A stretch of DNA of 64,000 nucleotides from Pedosphaera sp. (GTDB lineage Bacteria > Verrucomicrobiota > Verrucomicrobiia > Limisphaerales > SXQI01). Within the stretch, counting starts at the first letter, position 1. Every line of letters starts with the position of its first letter. Location: positions 95,900 to 159,899 of the forward strand of contig JANYDC010000031.1 in the NCBI GenBank assembly GCA_025359965.1, given 5' to 3'. The notes beneath the pieces were generated by a model that made no database searches, was not told where the DNA came from, and saw only the letters and a list, made by a program, of their open reading frames with translations. Below are positions 35,430-44,800 of the stretch, piece by piece. The translations under genes and the position numbers were made by a program.

Positions 35430-37286
35430 ATGCACACCGATGCACTCACCCAAAGCCGCCCGACCTTCGCCTCTCGCGCAGGACGGTTGCTCCTGTTCTG
35501 GGCGCTTATCCTCCTGCCTGCTTCCGCCCTCCGCGCCGAACTCACCTACACCACCGCCGAAGGAGCCATCACCATCACTGGCTATTTAGGGGTCATCGGC
35601 TCACTAACCATCCCCGGCACTATCGACGGGCTGCCGGTCAAAGGCATTGCGAACTATTCGTTCTCGGGCCGGTCGGACATGACCAGCGTGACTCTCCCCA
35701 CCAGCCTCACTTCCATAGGGGACGGGGCGTTCGATGGCTGCACCGGCCTGACCAGCGCGTCCCTCCCCGATAGCGTCGCTTACATCGGTGAATATGCGTT
35801 CAATGGCTGCACCCACTTGACCAGCGTGGTCCTCCCCAACAGCCTCGCCTCCATCAGGAAATATACGTTGGGTGGCTGCACTCGCCTCACGAGCGTGACC
35901 CTACCCAACAGCTTGACGTCCATAGGGTACGCGGCATTTAGTGGCTGCGCCGAAATGTCCAACGTGACTCTACCAAATAGCCTTGCCGCCATCGGGGACT
36001 ACGCATTCGATGGCTGCTCCAGCCTAACGAACGCGACCGTACCCATCGGCGTCACTTACATCGGGGTCGCGGCGTTCCAAGGCTGCTCCAGCTTAAAGAG
36101 CGTGAACATACCCACCAGCTTTACCGGGATCATGGATGGTACATTCCGGGATTGCTCCAGCCTAACGAGCGTGAACATCCCCGGCAGCGTCACCAGCATT
36201 GGACGCATTGCGTTCTCTGGCTGTTCCAGCCTAACCGGCGTGGCCCTCCCCAACAGCCTCACCTTCATTGGAGAATCTGCTTTCGAAAACTGCTCCGGCC
36301 TCACCAGCGTGAATCTCCCCAACGGTCTCACCGATTTCCGATCTGCGTTTAATAACTGCTCAAGCCTGACCAACGTCACCTTCCCCAACAGCCTCGCCTT
36401 TATCCCCCAAGCCGCGTTTGCTGGCTGCTCCAGCCTGACCAACGTGACCCTTCCTAACAGCCTCACCGAAATTCGGGCGGCGGCCTTTACTCGCTGCACA
36501 GGCCTGACCAGCTTAACTTTCCCCAACAAGCTCACCTCCATCAATGACGATGCCTTCCACGGTTGCTCCAGCCTGGGTGGCGTGACTTTCCCCGACAGCG
36601 TCACCTACATAGGAAACCATGCGTTCCAAGACTGTACCGGCCTGATCAGCGTAAACATCCCCAACAACTTCACCCCTATCGGTGACTATGCTTTCCAAGG
36701 CTGCACCAGCCTAACCAGCCTGAACATCTCCAACGGCGTGACCTCCATCGGACGCGGTGCATTCCTTGATTGCACCGGCCTGACCAGCGTGACGCTCCCC
36801 AACAGCGTCACCAACATCGGGTATGAAGCGTTCAGGGGCTGCACCGGCCTGACGGATATGAGCCTCGGAAATAGTGTCGCCGCCATCAACGAGTATGCCT
36901 TCTATTACTGCACCAACCTAAAAACGGTATTTTTTAAAGGTAATCAACCTCTTGCCCCGAAGGGCCTTTTCGACTTGGCTTCTCCAACTGTGTATTTCCT
37001 GCCGGGAACCACCGGCTGGGGACCGACCTACGCCGGGCGGCCCGCCGTGCTCTGGAATCCCACCGCCCCCACGGAGGACCCAGGCTTTGGCGTAAAAGCT
37101 GGAATCTTCGAGTTCAACATCACCGGAAGCCCCGATATCATAATCGTAGTGGAAGCCTGCTCAGACTTGGCTAATCCCGTCTGGACACCCCTCAGCACCA
37201 ACACACTCACAGGTGGCTCCTCCTACTTCAGCGACTCCGATTGGACCAACCAAGCAAGCCGCATTTACCGCTTCCGCTCCCCTTGA
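35430..37286 (+). CDS. BspA-like leucine-rich repeat (LRR_5) secreted protein B
   Basis: 618 residues with a signal peptide (LLLFWALILLPASALRAE, about 17-35). The LRR_5 repeats are more regular than in protein A, with the pattern LPNSLTSIGDGAFDGCTGLTS and almost no inserts, giving roughly 20 units. The C-terminal module (VYFLPGTTGWGPTYAGRPA ... RIYRFRSP) is nearly identical to that of protein A, including long identical DNA stretches. Probable surface-exposed binding protein or adhesin. Confidence 0.88.
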   Translation: MHTDALTQSRPTFASRAGRLLLFWALILLPASALRAELTYTTAEGAITITGYLGVIGSLTIPGTIDGLPVKGIANYSFSGRSDMTSVTLPTSLTSIGDGAFDGCTGLTSASLPDSVAYIGEYAFNGCTHLTSVVLPNSLASIRKYTLGGCTRLTSVTLPNSLTSIGYAAFSGCAEMSNVTLPNSLAAIGDYAFDGCSSLTNATVPIGVTYIGVAAFQGCSSLKSVNIPTSFTGIMDGTFRDCSSLTSVNIPGSVTSIGRIAFSGCSSLTGVALPNSLTFIGESAFENCSGLTSVNLPNGLTDFRSAFNNCSSLTNVTFPNSLAFIPQAAFAGCSSLTNVTLPNSLTEIRAAAFTRCTGLTSLTFPNKLTSINDDAFHGCSSLGGVTFPDSVTYIGNHAFQDCTGLISVNIPNNFTPIGDYAFQGCTSLTSLNISNGVTSIGRGAFLDCTGLTSVTLPNSVTNIGYEAFRGCTGLTDMSLGNSVAAINEYAFYYCTNLKTVFFKGNQPLAPKGLFDLASPTVYFLPGTTGWGPTYAGRPAVLWNPTAPTEDPGFGVKAGIFEFNITGSPDIIIVVEACSDLANPVWTPLSTNTLTGGSSYFSDSDWTNQASRIYRFRSP

Positions 37287-37575
37287 CCAGTAGATAGGGC
37301 GAAGTGCCTTATACCTCGCCCCCCTTGCCCCGATCCAAATCCCCCGGCAGCAACTCCACCTCCCAAAAGATCCTTCCGTCCCCTCATCCAGCCAAACGGA
37401 CTCCTCCCTAGCCCCCCCTCTCCGGTCCCCTCCGCGTCTCCGCGCGATCAAACTGCCCCGAACAGCAGTCGGCAAACCACAATGCAACATTTCCAACCAA
37501 ATTAAGAGCGAATGTATGTTTTTTAAGTAGACACACAAACTTCATTAAGCTACTATCCGCACAACATACAACATC

Positions 37576-38031
37576 ATGAACACAAACCTTGCTCACAACC
37601 TCACTGAAACCACCGCCGATTTCACCGCTACCCACCTCGCGCTTCTCCAAGAATTCCATGACAAAGCCGTCGCAATCCTCCGCAAAGACGACCCCAAAAT
37701 GTCCGAACTCAATGCTGCCCTCACCATCCTTATCAAAGTAGAAAAGCAACGCTACTACATCACACACCGCCGCCCTCACGGCCAAAAAAGAAAACATTCC
37801 TCCATCATTCCATTTAACCCCGCAGAGGCCGATAATACTTCTCTACCACCCGAATCAGCCACCGCGAATCCCCCAAACCCTGATGAAAAAGCTGCAAAAT
37901 CAGCACCCTCTCCAGCTTCCGATCCAGCGTTCGCCCAACCACTCCTCCCCTGCCACAACAAACTCTACGGCTACCCCAACTCTTCCTGCCCCGGTTGCAT
38001 CGGCGGTGCCTGCACTCAGCCCAAAAAGTAG
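37576..38031 (+). CDS. small hypothetical protein with C-terminal cysteine cluster
   Basis: 151 residues, not recognised. The first 60 residues look like a helical domain (TATHLALLQEFHDKAVAIL ... KVEKQRYYIT), followed by a basic stretch (RRPHGQKRKH), a Pro/Ala/Ser-rich linker and a C-terminal cluster LPCHNKLYGYPNSSCPGCIG with four cysteines in all, which could bind zinc. No signal peptide. It lies between LRR genes B and C on the same strand, 289 bases after B, with its own likely promoter region. The antisense frame is also open in part, so the call is moderate. Confidence 0.55.
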   Translation: MNTNLAHNLTETTADFTATHLALLQEFHDKAVAILRKDDPKMSELNAALTILIKVEKQRYYITHRRPHGQKRKHSSIIPFNPAEADNTSLPPESATANPPNPDEKAAKSAPSPASDPAFAQPLLPCHNKLYGYPNSSCPGCIGGACTQPKK

Positions 38032-38179
38032 CCAACCTTCGCGGAATCTTAAGATGAACGGTGCCAGCGTTGACGACACCATCGCAAAGTTGCGTAACAA
38101 CGATGTAACCTCAAAAAATCGGCGTTTTCATCTGAAGGCCCACCCCACTACCATTCAGCAATAGCTAAGGAAGGAACCC

Positions 38180-40705
38180 ATGAAGAATTTCCCACCCGAG
38201 AAAAATTCAACGAAAAACAGTTCATTCTGGATGGCGAAGCACATTTTTTGGCTACTCCTGCTGACCCTGCCCGCCACTTCGCAAGCAGGACTCACCTACA
38301 TCACCAACAACGGCGCCATCACCGTCACTGGCTCTTACTTTCGCGATGATCCTTTGATCATACCCGACATGATCGACGGCCTCCCGGTCACCGCCATTAG
38401 CGACTCAGCCTTCCAATACCACCAGGCAAACAGCGTCGTGATTGGCAAGAACGTGACCCACATAGGCGATCACGCTTTCGGACTCTGCTACAAATTAACC
38501 TCCATCTCAGTCGAACCGTTGAATCCCTCCTTTGCCAGTGGCGGCGGTGTTTTATTCAACAAAGACCTGACCACACTCATCCAATACCCGATCGCCAAGG
38601 ATGAACCCGACTACAACATTCCCTCCAGTGTGACGAAAGTGGGGAATGACGCATTCCTTGCCTGCGAGAACCTCACAAGCATCCCGCTCCCCAAGGGTCT
38701 TACCTCCATTGGAGAGTCTGCGTTCGACTATTGCAGCCGACTGAGTACCGTGACCATCCCCAGTGGCGTGACCACCATCGGAAATCATGCGTTCCATGGC
38801 TGCGGAGACCTATACGCGTTGCAGGTGGATGCCTTGAATTCATCCTTTAGCAGCACGAACGGAGTGCTGTTCGACAAAAATAAGTCCCTGCTCCTTCAAT
38901 TCCCCATTGGCCGAGGCGTAACCACCTACTCAATTCCAAACAGCGTGTCGACCATCGGAGACGGCGCTTTCTACGGTTGCTCGGATCTTACGGATCTCAC
39001 CATCCCGGTTAGCGTGACGAACATCATGGATTCCGCCTTCTACTATTGTACTGGCCTGACAAACGTAACAATCCCCTCCAGCGTCAGCGCCATCGGAAGC
39101 AACGTCTTCTATGGCTGCTCGGGATTAACCAGCATCAACCTCCCAAACAGCTTAACCAGCGTCGGAATCTCGGCGTTCCACTACTGCGCCAGTCTTGAAA
39201 GCATCGCCATACCCAACAGTGTGACCAACATTGGTGATTTTGCTTTCGCTAGCTGTGGAAAACTGTCGGGTGTTATGCTTCCCGGCAGTCTGGAGAAAAT
39301 GGGTTTTGCTGCTTTCGGCTCCTGTACCAGCCTCACGAACATCACCCTCCCCAATAACCTTGCCAGCCTTGGGAACTCCGTCTTCACCGGTTGCTCCGCG
39401 TTAACCAGCGTCACCTTCCCAGACAGCATCACCAACATCGGAAACTCTGCATTCAATTACTGCTACTCCCTGACTAACGTCATCATCCCCGGCAGCGTGC
39501 AAAACATCGGAAACAATGCGTTCAGCTTCACCGGCCCGAACGATGTCACAATCCCCCCCGGCGTGATCACCATCGGGGCCTCTGCTTTTTATGCCTGTAG
39601 CAGCCTCACCAAGATTACGATCGCTGACAGTGTAACCACCATCGGAGACGAAGCTTTTGTTTCCACCAAGTTATCCAGCATTAAACTTCCGGAGAAACTA
39701 ACCAGCATTGGCAACTATCTGCTGGGCGACTGCTACTCCCTGACGAACGTCACCATCCCCGACGGCGTGACCAATATCGGCAGCCATGCGTTCGTTGCAT
39801 GCCACTCCCTTTCTGCCATCGTGATCCCAGGCGGTGTAAAAAGCATTCAGGATCAGGCATTCCTTGGCTGCACGGAACTGACGGAAGTCACATTGCCCAA
39901 CAGCCTTACGACCATCGGGGAATCTGCCTTCTCCTATTGTGTCGGCCTCACGAGCATCACCATCCCTAAAAATGTGGCCAGCATCGGAGTCGCTGCTTTC
40001 TCCAATGGCGATCGGATGACCAATATCTGGGTTGATACATCCAACCAGATGTACTCCGACTCAGACGGGGTCTTGCTTAATAAAACTAAGACGACCCTCA
40101 TCGAATACCCCTTTGGCAGAACTGAACAGACCTACCAAATTCCGAACGGCGTGACCACTATCGGTGAGCGTGCTTTTTTTGCCTGTGGCGGACTGACAAA
40201 AGTTTTAATCCCCACTAGTGTCAACGTCATCGGCATCGCAGCGTTCGCTAACTGTATCAATCTGACCGACGTCACATTCCCCAAAAGCATCAGCACCCTC
40301 AGCCACGCTGCTTTCAACCAGTGTGCTCACCTCAAAAACGCTTACTTTCAAGGAGATGCGCCCAGTGGGGACGACTTGGCTCTGTTCAACTGGGACACAA
40401 ACCCAACCATCTACTATCAACCGGGGGCCACCGGCTGGGTCTCAACCTTTGCCGGGCGTCCCACGGTGCTTTGGAACCCGGTCGCTTCAACCTCTGAAAT
40501 AAGCTTCGGCATCAACGCGGACATATTTGGCTTCAAAATCGCTGGCGGCAAAGATATCCAAGTAGTCGTCGAGGCCTGCAACAACCTCACAAATCCGGTG
40601 TGGATTTCAGTGGGAACAAACACCCTGACAGTAGGCTCTTCGCTCTTTAGCGATGCGGACTGGACCAACCACTCCAGCCGAATCTACCGCTTCCGTTCGC
40701 CCTAA
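38180..40705 (+). CDS. BspA-like leucine-rich repeat (LRR_5) secreted protein C
   Basis: 841 residues. A good ribosome-binding site (aaggaagg) sits before the ATG. The signal peptide is long (MAKHIFWLLLLTLPATSQA around 17-35). LRR_5 repeats resemble those of A, including the VLFNKDLTTLIQYP-type inserts at three places. The C-terminal module ends RIYRFRSP like A and B but is diverged at DNA level, so C is the oldest branch of the three. Likely exported to the cell surface. Confidence 0.88.
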   Translation: MKNFPPEKNSTKNSSFWMAKHIFWLLLLTLPATSQAGLTYITNNGAITVTGSYFRDDPLIIPDMIDGLPVTAISDSAFQYHQANSVVIGKNVTHIGDHAFGLCYKLTSISVEPLNPSFASGGGVLFNKDLTTLIQYPIAKDEPDYNIPSSVTKVGNDAFLACENLTSIPLPKGLTSIGESAFDYCSRLSTVTIPSGVTTIGNHAFHGCGDLYALQVDALNSSFSSTNGVLFDKNKSLLLQFPIGRGVTTYSIPNSVSTIGDGAFYGCSDLTDLTIPVSVTNIMDSAFYYCTGLTNVTIPSSVSAIGSNVFYGCSGLTSINLPNSLTSVGISAFHYCASLESIAIPNSVTNIGDFAFASCGKLSGVMLPGSLEKMGFAAFGSCTSLTNITLPNNLASLGNSVFTGCSALTSVTFPDSITNIGNSAFNYCYSLTNVIIPGSVQNIGNNAFSFTGPNDVTIPPGVITIGASAFYACSSLTKITIADSVTTIGDEAFVSTKLSSIKLPEKLTSIGNYLLGDCYSLTNVTIPDGVTNIGSHAFVACHSLSAIVIPGGVKSIQDQAFLGCTELTEVTLPNSLTTIGESAFSYCVGLTSITIPKNVASIGVAAFSNGDRMTNIWVDTSNQMYSDSDGVLLNKTKTTLIEYPFGRTEQTYQIPNGVTTIGERAFFACGGLTKVLIPTSVNVIGIAAFANCINLTDVTFPKSISTLSHAAFNQCAHLKNAYFQGDAPSGDDLALFNWDTNPTIYYQPGATGWVSTFAGRPTVLWNPVASTSEISFGINADIFGFKIAGGKDIQVVVEACNNLTNPVWISVGTNTLTVGSSLFSDADWTNHSSRIYRFRSP

Positions 40706-40801
40706 GCCGAGTCGTACAAACGCTGCGCCCCAATCGATAGACTGAATCATTAACGCCACGCGCATTTGTCAGCGACGTTGATATCAGTTAAAGTGGCTTC
40801 C

Positions 40802-41131
40802 ATGAAACTATCCCTCTGCATGGTTGCGGTCGCAGGACTTATTGCCGGATGCGGCGATAAGAAAGATGAGCCGCCTAAGAGCAACCTTCTAACCGCCCCA
40901 GTGGACTACGTCGGAGCAGTTGGCAAAGCTAAAAAAACGGCCGAGCGCGTCGTCGATGTGGTTGAGGTTCGAAAAGCCATTGAACTATTCCACGCTTCGG
41001 AAGATCGCTTTCCCACCAGTTTGAAGGAACTTTCCGATACGAAGTATTTTCCCACTTTGCCCACTCCCCCGCGCGGCGCGAAATTCTTCTACGACCCCAA
41101 AACAGGTGCGCTCAGCCTTGTGAAGGAGTAG
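40802..41131 (+). CDS. small lipoprotein with pseudopilin-like C-terminal segment
   Basis: 109 residues from the ATG at 40802; the track start 12 codons earlier precedes a good signal peptide. Lipobox LIAGC at about 14-18. The segment VVEVRKAIELFHASEDRFPTSLKEL ... YFPTLPTPPRGAKFFYDPKTG resembles the soluble part of GspG-type major pseudopilins (helix, then FPTSL..L, then a Y/F-P-x-TG tail), but the prepilin leader and hydrophobic helix are replaced by a lipid anchor. The role is unknown. Confidence 0.7.
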   Translation: MKLSLCMVAVAGLIAGCGDKKDEPPKSNLLTAPVDYVGAVGKAKKTAERVVDVVEVRKAIELFHASEDRFPTSLKELSDTKYFPTLPTPPRGAKFFYDPKTGALSLVKE

Positions 41132-41169
41132 TAGCGGGTTGATCAAATAGCGCATCCGTCCAAACCTTA

Positions 41170-41304
41170 TGGAGTGCGGTGGCAGAGCGAAGCGTCGACA
41201 CCGCTTTGGGTTGCGGTTGTAATTTTTACTGGGCCAGCTGCCTTGTTCAGAGTGCCCGTCTTGGAAAGCGGTGTCGACGCTCGGCGCGCTGCCACCGCAC
41301 TCCA
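41170..41304. mobile_element. MITE-like 135-base inverted repeat element
   Basis: About 42-base terminal arms (tggagtgcggtggcagagcg... and ...cgctgccaccgcactcca) pair with a few mismatches around a central stretch of about 50 bases. No ORF of its own. It lies between two convergent genes. The pattern is that of a non-autonomous miniature element or a large dispersed palindrome; target-site duplication was not evident. Confidence 0.6.
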
Positions 41305-41319
41305 CATCTCCCTATCGGG

Positions 41320-41856
41320 TTAACGCCGGCCAAAAAACGTATCCTCTAAACTCCCCCGTTCAGTCCGGATAACCGCACCGGGCGCAACGCCATTCCGTTC
41401 AAACCAGCCCTCTCTCATCTCAAGCACGTACTGAACCCGGTCAGTTGCGGCCACAATGGGGGTTTCGTCCTTGGCTTTCATCTGGACTACTTCCAAAATC
41501 GAACCCTCGGGGTCAATATACGCCCCCGCCAGCGGGATCAGCGTATTGTGCATCCAGAAAGAAGCCTGAAAGGGCTTGTTGAAGACAAACAGCATCCCTT
41601 CAGAATCAAGGATGTTGGTGCGAAACATCATGCCCGTCTGTATTTCGTTCACGGTGGTAGCCAGTTCAGCCGTAACCTCCTTGGTGCCCAAATACAGCTT
41701 TAAAGTTTTAAGCTTGGGTTGGGCGGCCATGGCGGACGCCGGATTGACGTCACGCGTGGTGGCAAGAACCGGCTCGCGCGAAGGCTGTTCGCAACCGCTA
41801 ACCAGCCCAACCGCAAGAACCACCAGGAGGAAAAACCAATGACGTCTCATGAACAT
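41320..41856 (-). CDS. DUF192-family lipoprotein
   Basis: 178 residues; a second ATG two codons later (41850) is equally plausible. Lipobox LVSGC near residue 22. The DUF192 domain (about 50-170) is typical: TGMMFRTNI, GMLFVFNKPFQASFWMHNTL, IPLAGAYIDPEGSI and YVLEMREGWFERNGV. DUF192 proteins are small envelope or exported proteins of unresolved role. Its gene lies 21 bases downstream of the DUF2723 gene and may be co-transcribed with it. Confidence 0.88.
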   Translation of the reverse strand: MFMRRHWFFLLVVLAVGLVSGCEQPSREPVLATTRDVNPASAMAAQPKLKTLKLYLGTKEVTAELATTVNEIQTGMMFRTNILDSEGMLFVFNKPFQASFWMHNTLIPLAGAYIDPEGSILEVVQMKAKDETPIVAATDRVQYVLEMREGWFERNGVAPGAVIRTERGSLEDTFFGRR

Positions 41857-41877
41857 GGTTTGAACGCTAATGGACCA

Positions 41878-44800
41878 TTACGGATTGGCCATCATTTTTT
41901 GATACTCGGGCAGTTGTCTTAAACCAATAAAGCTGGGTTCAACTTCGGCACTTTTTCGAATGTCCTTGGCCGTTGGCTGTGCCGCCAGCCGGGCCTTGCT
42001 CAACTCAATGGAGCGGCCCAAGGAAACGATTGCTTCAGCATTCTTCCTCGTGACTGCCTGCGCCCGCGCCAGATCAAACCAAGCCTCGGGATTCTCAGGC
42101 ATGATCTTCACCAATTTAGCCAAAGCCGATTCCAACCCGCTCATGCTCCCCACCTGTGAATAAGCCTGCGCCACCGAAAGCAGACCTCGGGCGTCCGCTG
42201 TGGGGGACGCCACCACGGCATCAAAAATCTTCATGGCGTCGTTGGTGCGCTGGACTTGCAGGTACGCCGAGGCCAGCTTGAAAACCACATCAAGATTCGT
42301 AGGGGCTGCTTTGTACAGCGACTCCAGCTCAGCCAATTGGGGGATCATTGTCTGGGGAGCGGCCTGACCTGCCTGGCCCGCCTGGCCTTTTTTGATATCC
42401 CTCAATTGGGATAGCAGGTTGAAGATGTTTTGATTGTCAGGATCAAACTTGTAGGCGGTGGCAGCCACCATCTCCGCATCCGAGGCGCGACCCAGATTGA
42501 CGAGCAGGTTGACATACTTGAAAACCGCTTCAGGGCTGTAGGGACAAAAGGCAAAGGACTGGCGGAAGGCGAATTCTGCCTCCTTCACCATGCGCTTGTT
42601 TTCCTCAACGTTCTTGGAATTTCCAATGCGCCAGAAGTACACCCCGCCAAGGGCCGAGCGCAGCTTGGAAAACGCCTTCTGCGCGTTGTCATCACGCACA
42701 AATTTCGTATCCCCCTTAAACCCTGTGTAATCGCGGCGCAAATAAGTCTTCTCCGCAAAATCGCAGATTTCCTTCACAGGTGTGTCGTAGGTAATCCAAT
42801 CCCCGATGAACCGCTCGGAATATTTGGTCCAGAACAAATGATCCTTCTTAACCATTTCCTCGGTCATTTCCGGCACCTTCTCGCGGTTGATCTTCATGAT
42901 GATCCCGGCCGGAGTCAGGTAAGGAAACATCCAGTCCAACGCGAAACTTTCCTCAAGGTAAAACTCATGAGTCGGGTTCTTGTCAAAGATGACCTTGGTC
43001 AGCAGCCCGTTGATGGCCATAACCGCCACCTGCCCTGACACAGAGATTTTTCCATCCTGGAGGTGCACATCCTCACCGGGCCGGATTTGCTTGGGCTCGT
43101 TGGGGAACTGCATGTCATGCTGCAAACGTTTTTGTGCGTCCCCAAGGTAGGTCTGGAAGGCGACTTGGTAATCCTCGGTGTTCGGGGTGTTGATTTCTTT
43201 GAGGGGATAAACGCCTTCCTTTCGACGGCGGGCTTCGATATCAGCACCCAGTTTGGTGAAATAATTGTCCAGCGGGACACTCATCCGAGCCACGAAATTG
43301 GTTCGGCCTTCCTCCTCCTCCTTCTGGCTGCGCAGGAAATTGACGAAAAAAGGAGGATCAATCTGCGTGCTCCGGTTGTAGTGCGCCCTGATGTAGCTCA
43401 GGTAAGTGCCGTCCGCCAAAGCATTCTGCGTGATCAAATAGCAGTCACGGCGGTCAAAATCAGGGTCGAGACGTTTTGATGGCGGAATGAAGCTCTCACA
43501 AAAAATCATGTAAGTGGGACAAAACCGGCCTGGGTCAGTGCCCCCAAAGATGATCGAGTCTTTCGGCATCTTGGGATAAACCTCAAAAGGCGGGGTGAAC
43601 ATGTCGTGGCCGAAATAGAACCCGAACAAATGTCCGCGCTGTTCGTTCTCTGCCCAGTGCCCCATAACGCTCCAGATGGGAATACAGGCAAATGCCGCCA
43701 GCAGAATAAGGCGTGGAACCCGCGTTTTCATCAGGAAAAAGAGCGCCATCAAAGATGCGGTAAGACACAGAAAAAAGAGCGCGTTGATGCGATCAATCGG
43801 AAACTGCGTCCTCAAGGAAGTGAGGGCATAAAGCGAAAAACCAACCGCCACAGCGGCACCGATGAGCAGTTGTTTGCGGTACGCCTCGTATTGGGTGGCC
43901 ACTAGGCCACCTATCAGCGTCAATCCGTAACCCACCCAAATGGCGATGATGAGGTGGGACGCCGTGAAAAAGACGCGCGTCTGCTCCTTGGCCTGCCGGT
44001 CAATGCCTGGGTTGAGCAAGACCAAGAGAAGCAATGCCAGACAGAGATAGATGGCCGTCAACCCGATCATCCAAGCCTTCTCCCTCTTTTGCATCTTGGC
44101 GAAGAATAGGAATGGCACGACCGCAATGAGCAGGCACACCACGTTGAACTCCTCCTTGGCTCCTTCGATATAAGTGCCGATTTGTTCGACCAAACGGCCG
44201 ACTTCAGCCGTGGGGCTGGTTTTGTCGTACTGGCCCCGGGTTAGCGCATGCCAAAAACCCTCTTCAGTGCGAGGGTACCCCCAGTTCATGGGTGGGTTGG
44301 TCATGGAGGCGATGGGCATGTAAAAATAAAAACTCGCGCCCAGCACAAACATAAGACCCATGACCGAAGGCGGAATGATGGTGCCGATCAATTTTTTGAA
44401 CTTCAGTTCGCAAGCCTCTGAAACCATTTCAACCAACTCACCCATCGTTTTGAAGATCATCACCAACGAGACAAGGGCGGAGCCGACTCCAACCAGATTG
44501 TAGATGAAGAACAAAGGCGGGTTATTGTCAAAGGAGGTCAAAATGCCCTTGCCCTTGGCCCACAATCCAAGGAGGTAAACAATGGTGTTGATGAGGAATA
44601 AATCACGTCCCAGCCGGGGTGCCGCCGCCAGCACCGCCACTTCAATGCCCATGGCCGCCACGATTAAGGTTTGATGGTTGGTGAAACAAATGCCGAACCA
44701 GAAGGCCGCAAGATAGAGGTACCTCAACTGGTGCGGCGCGTAGGTCCAGCGCAACATGGCGCACAAAAGCAGCATGAGCGAGAGCACACTGAGCGTGTAC

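Noticed and set aside
36056-36604. Repetitive minus-strand ORF in LRR B
   Set aside because: Reverse-strand reading of LRR repeats.
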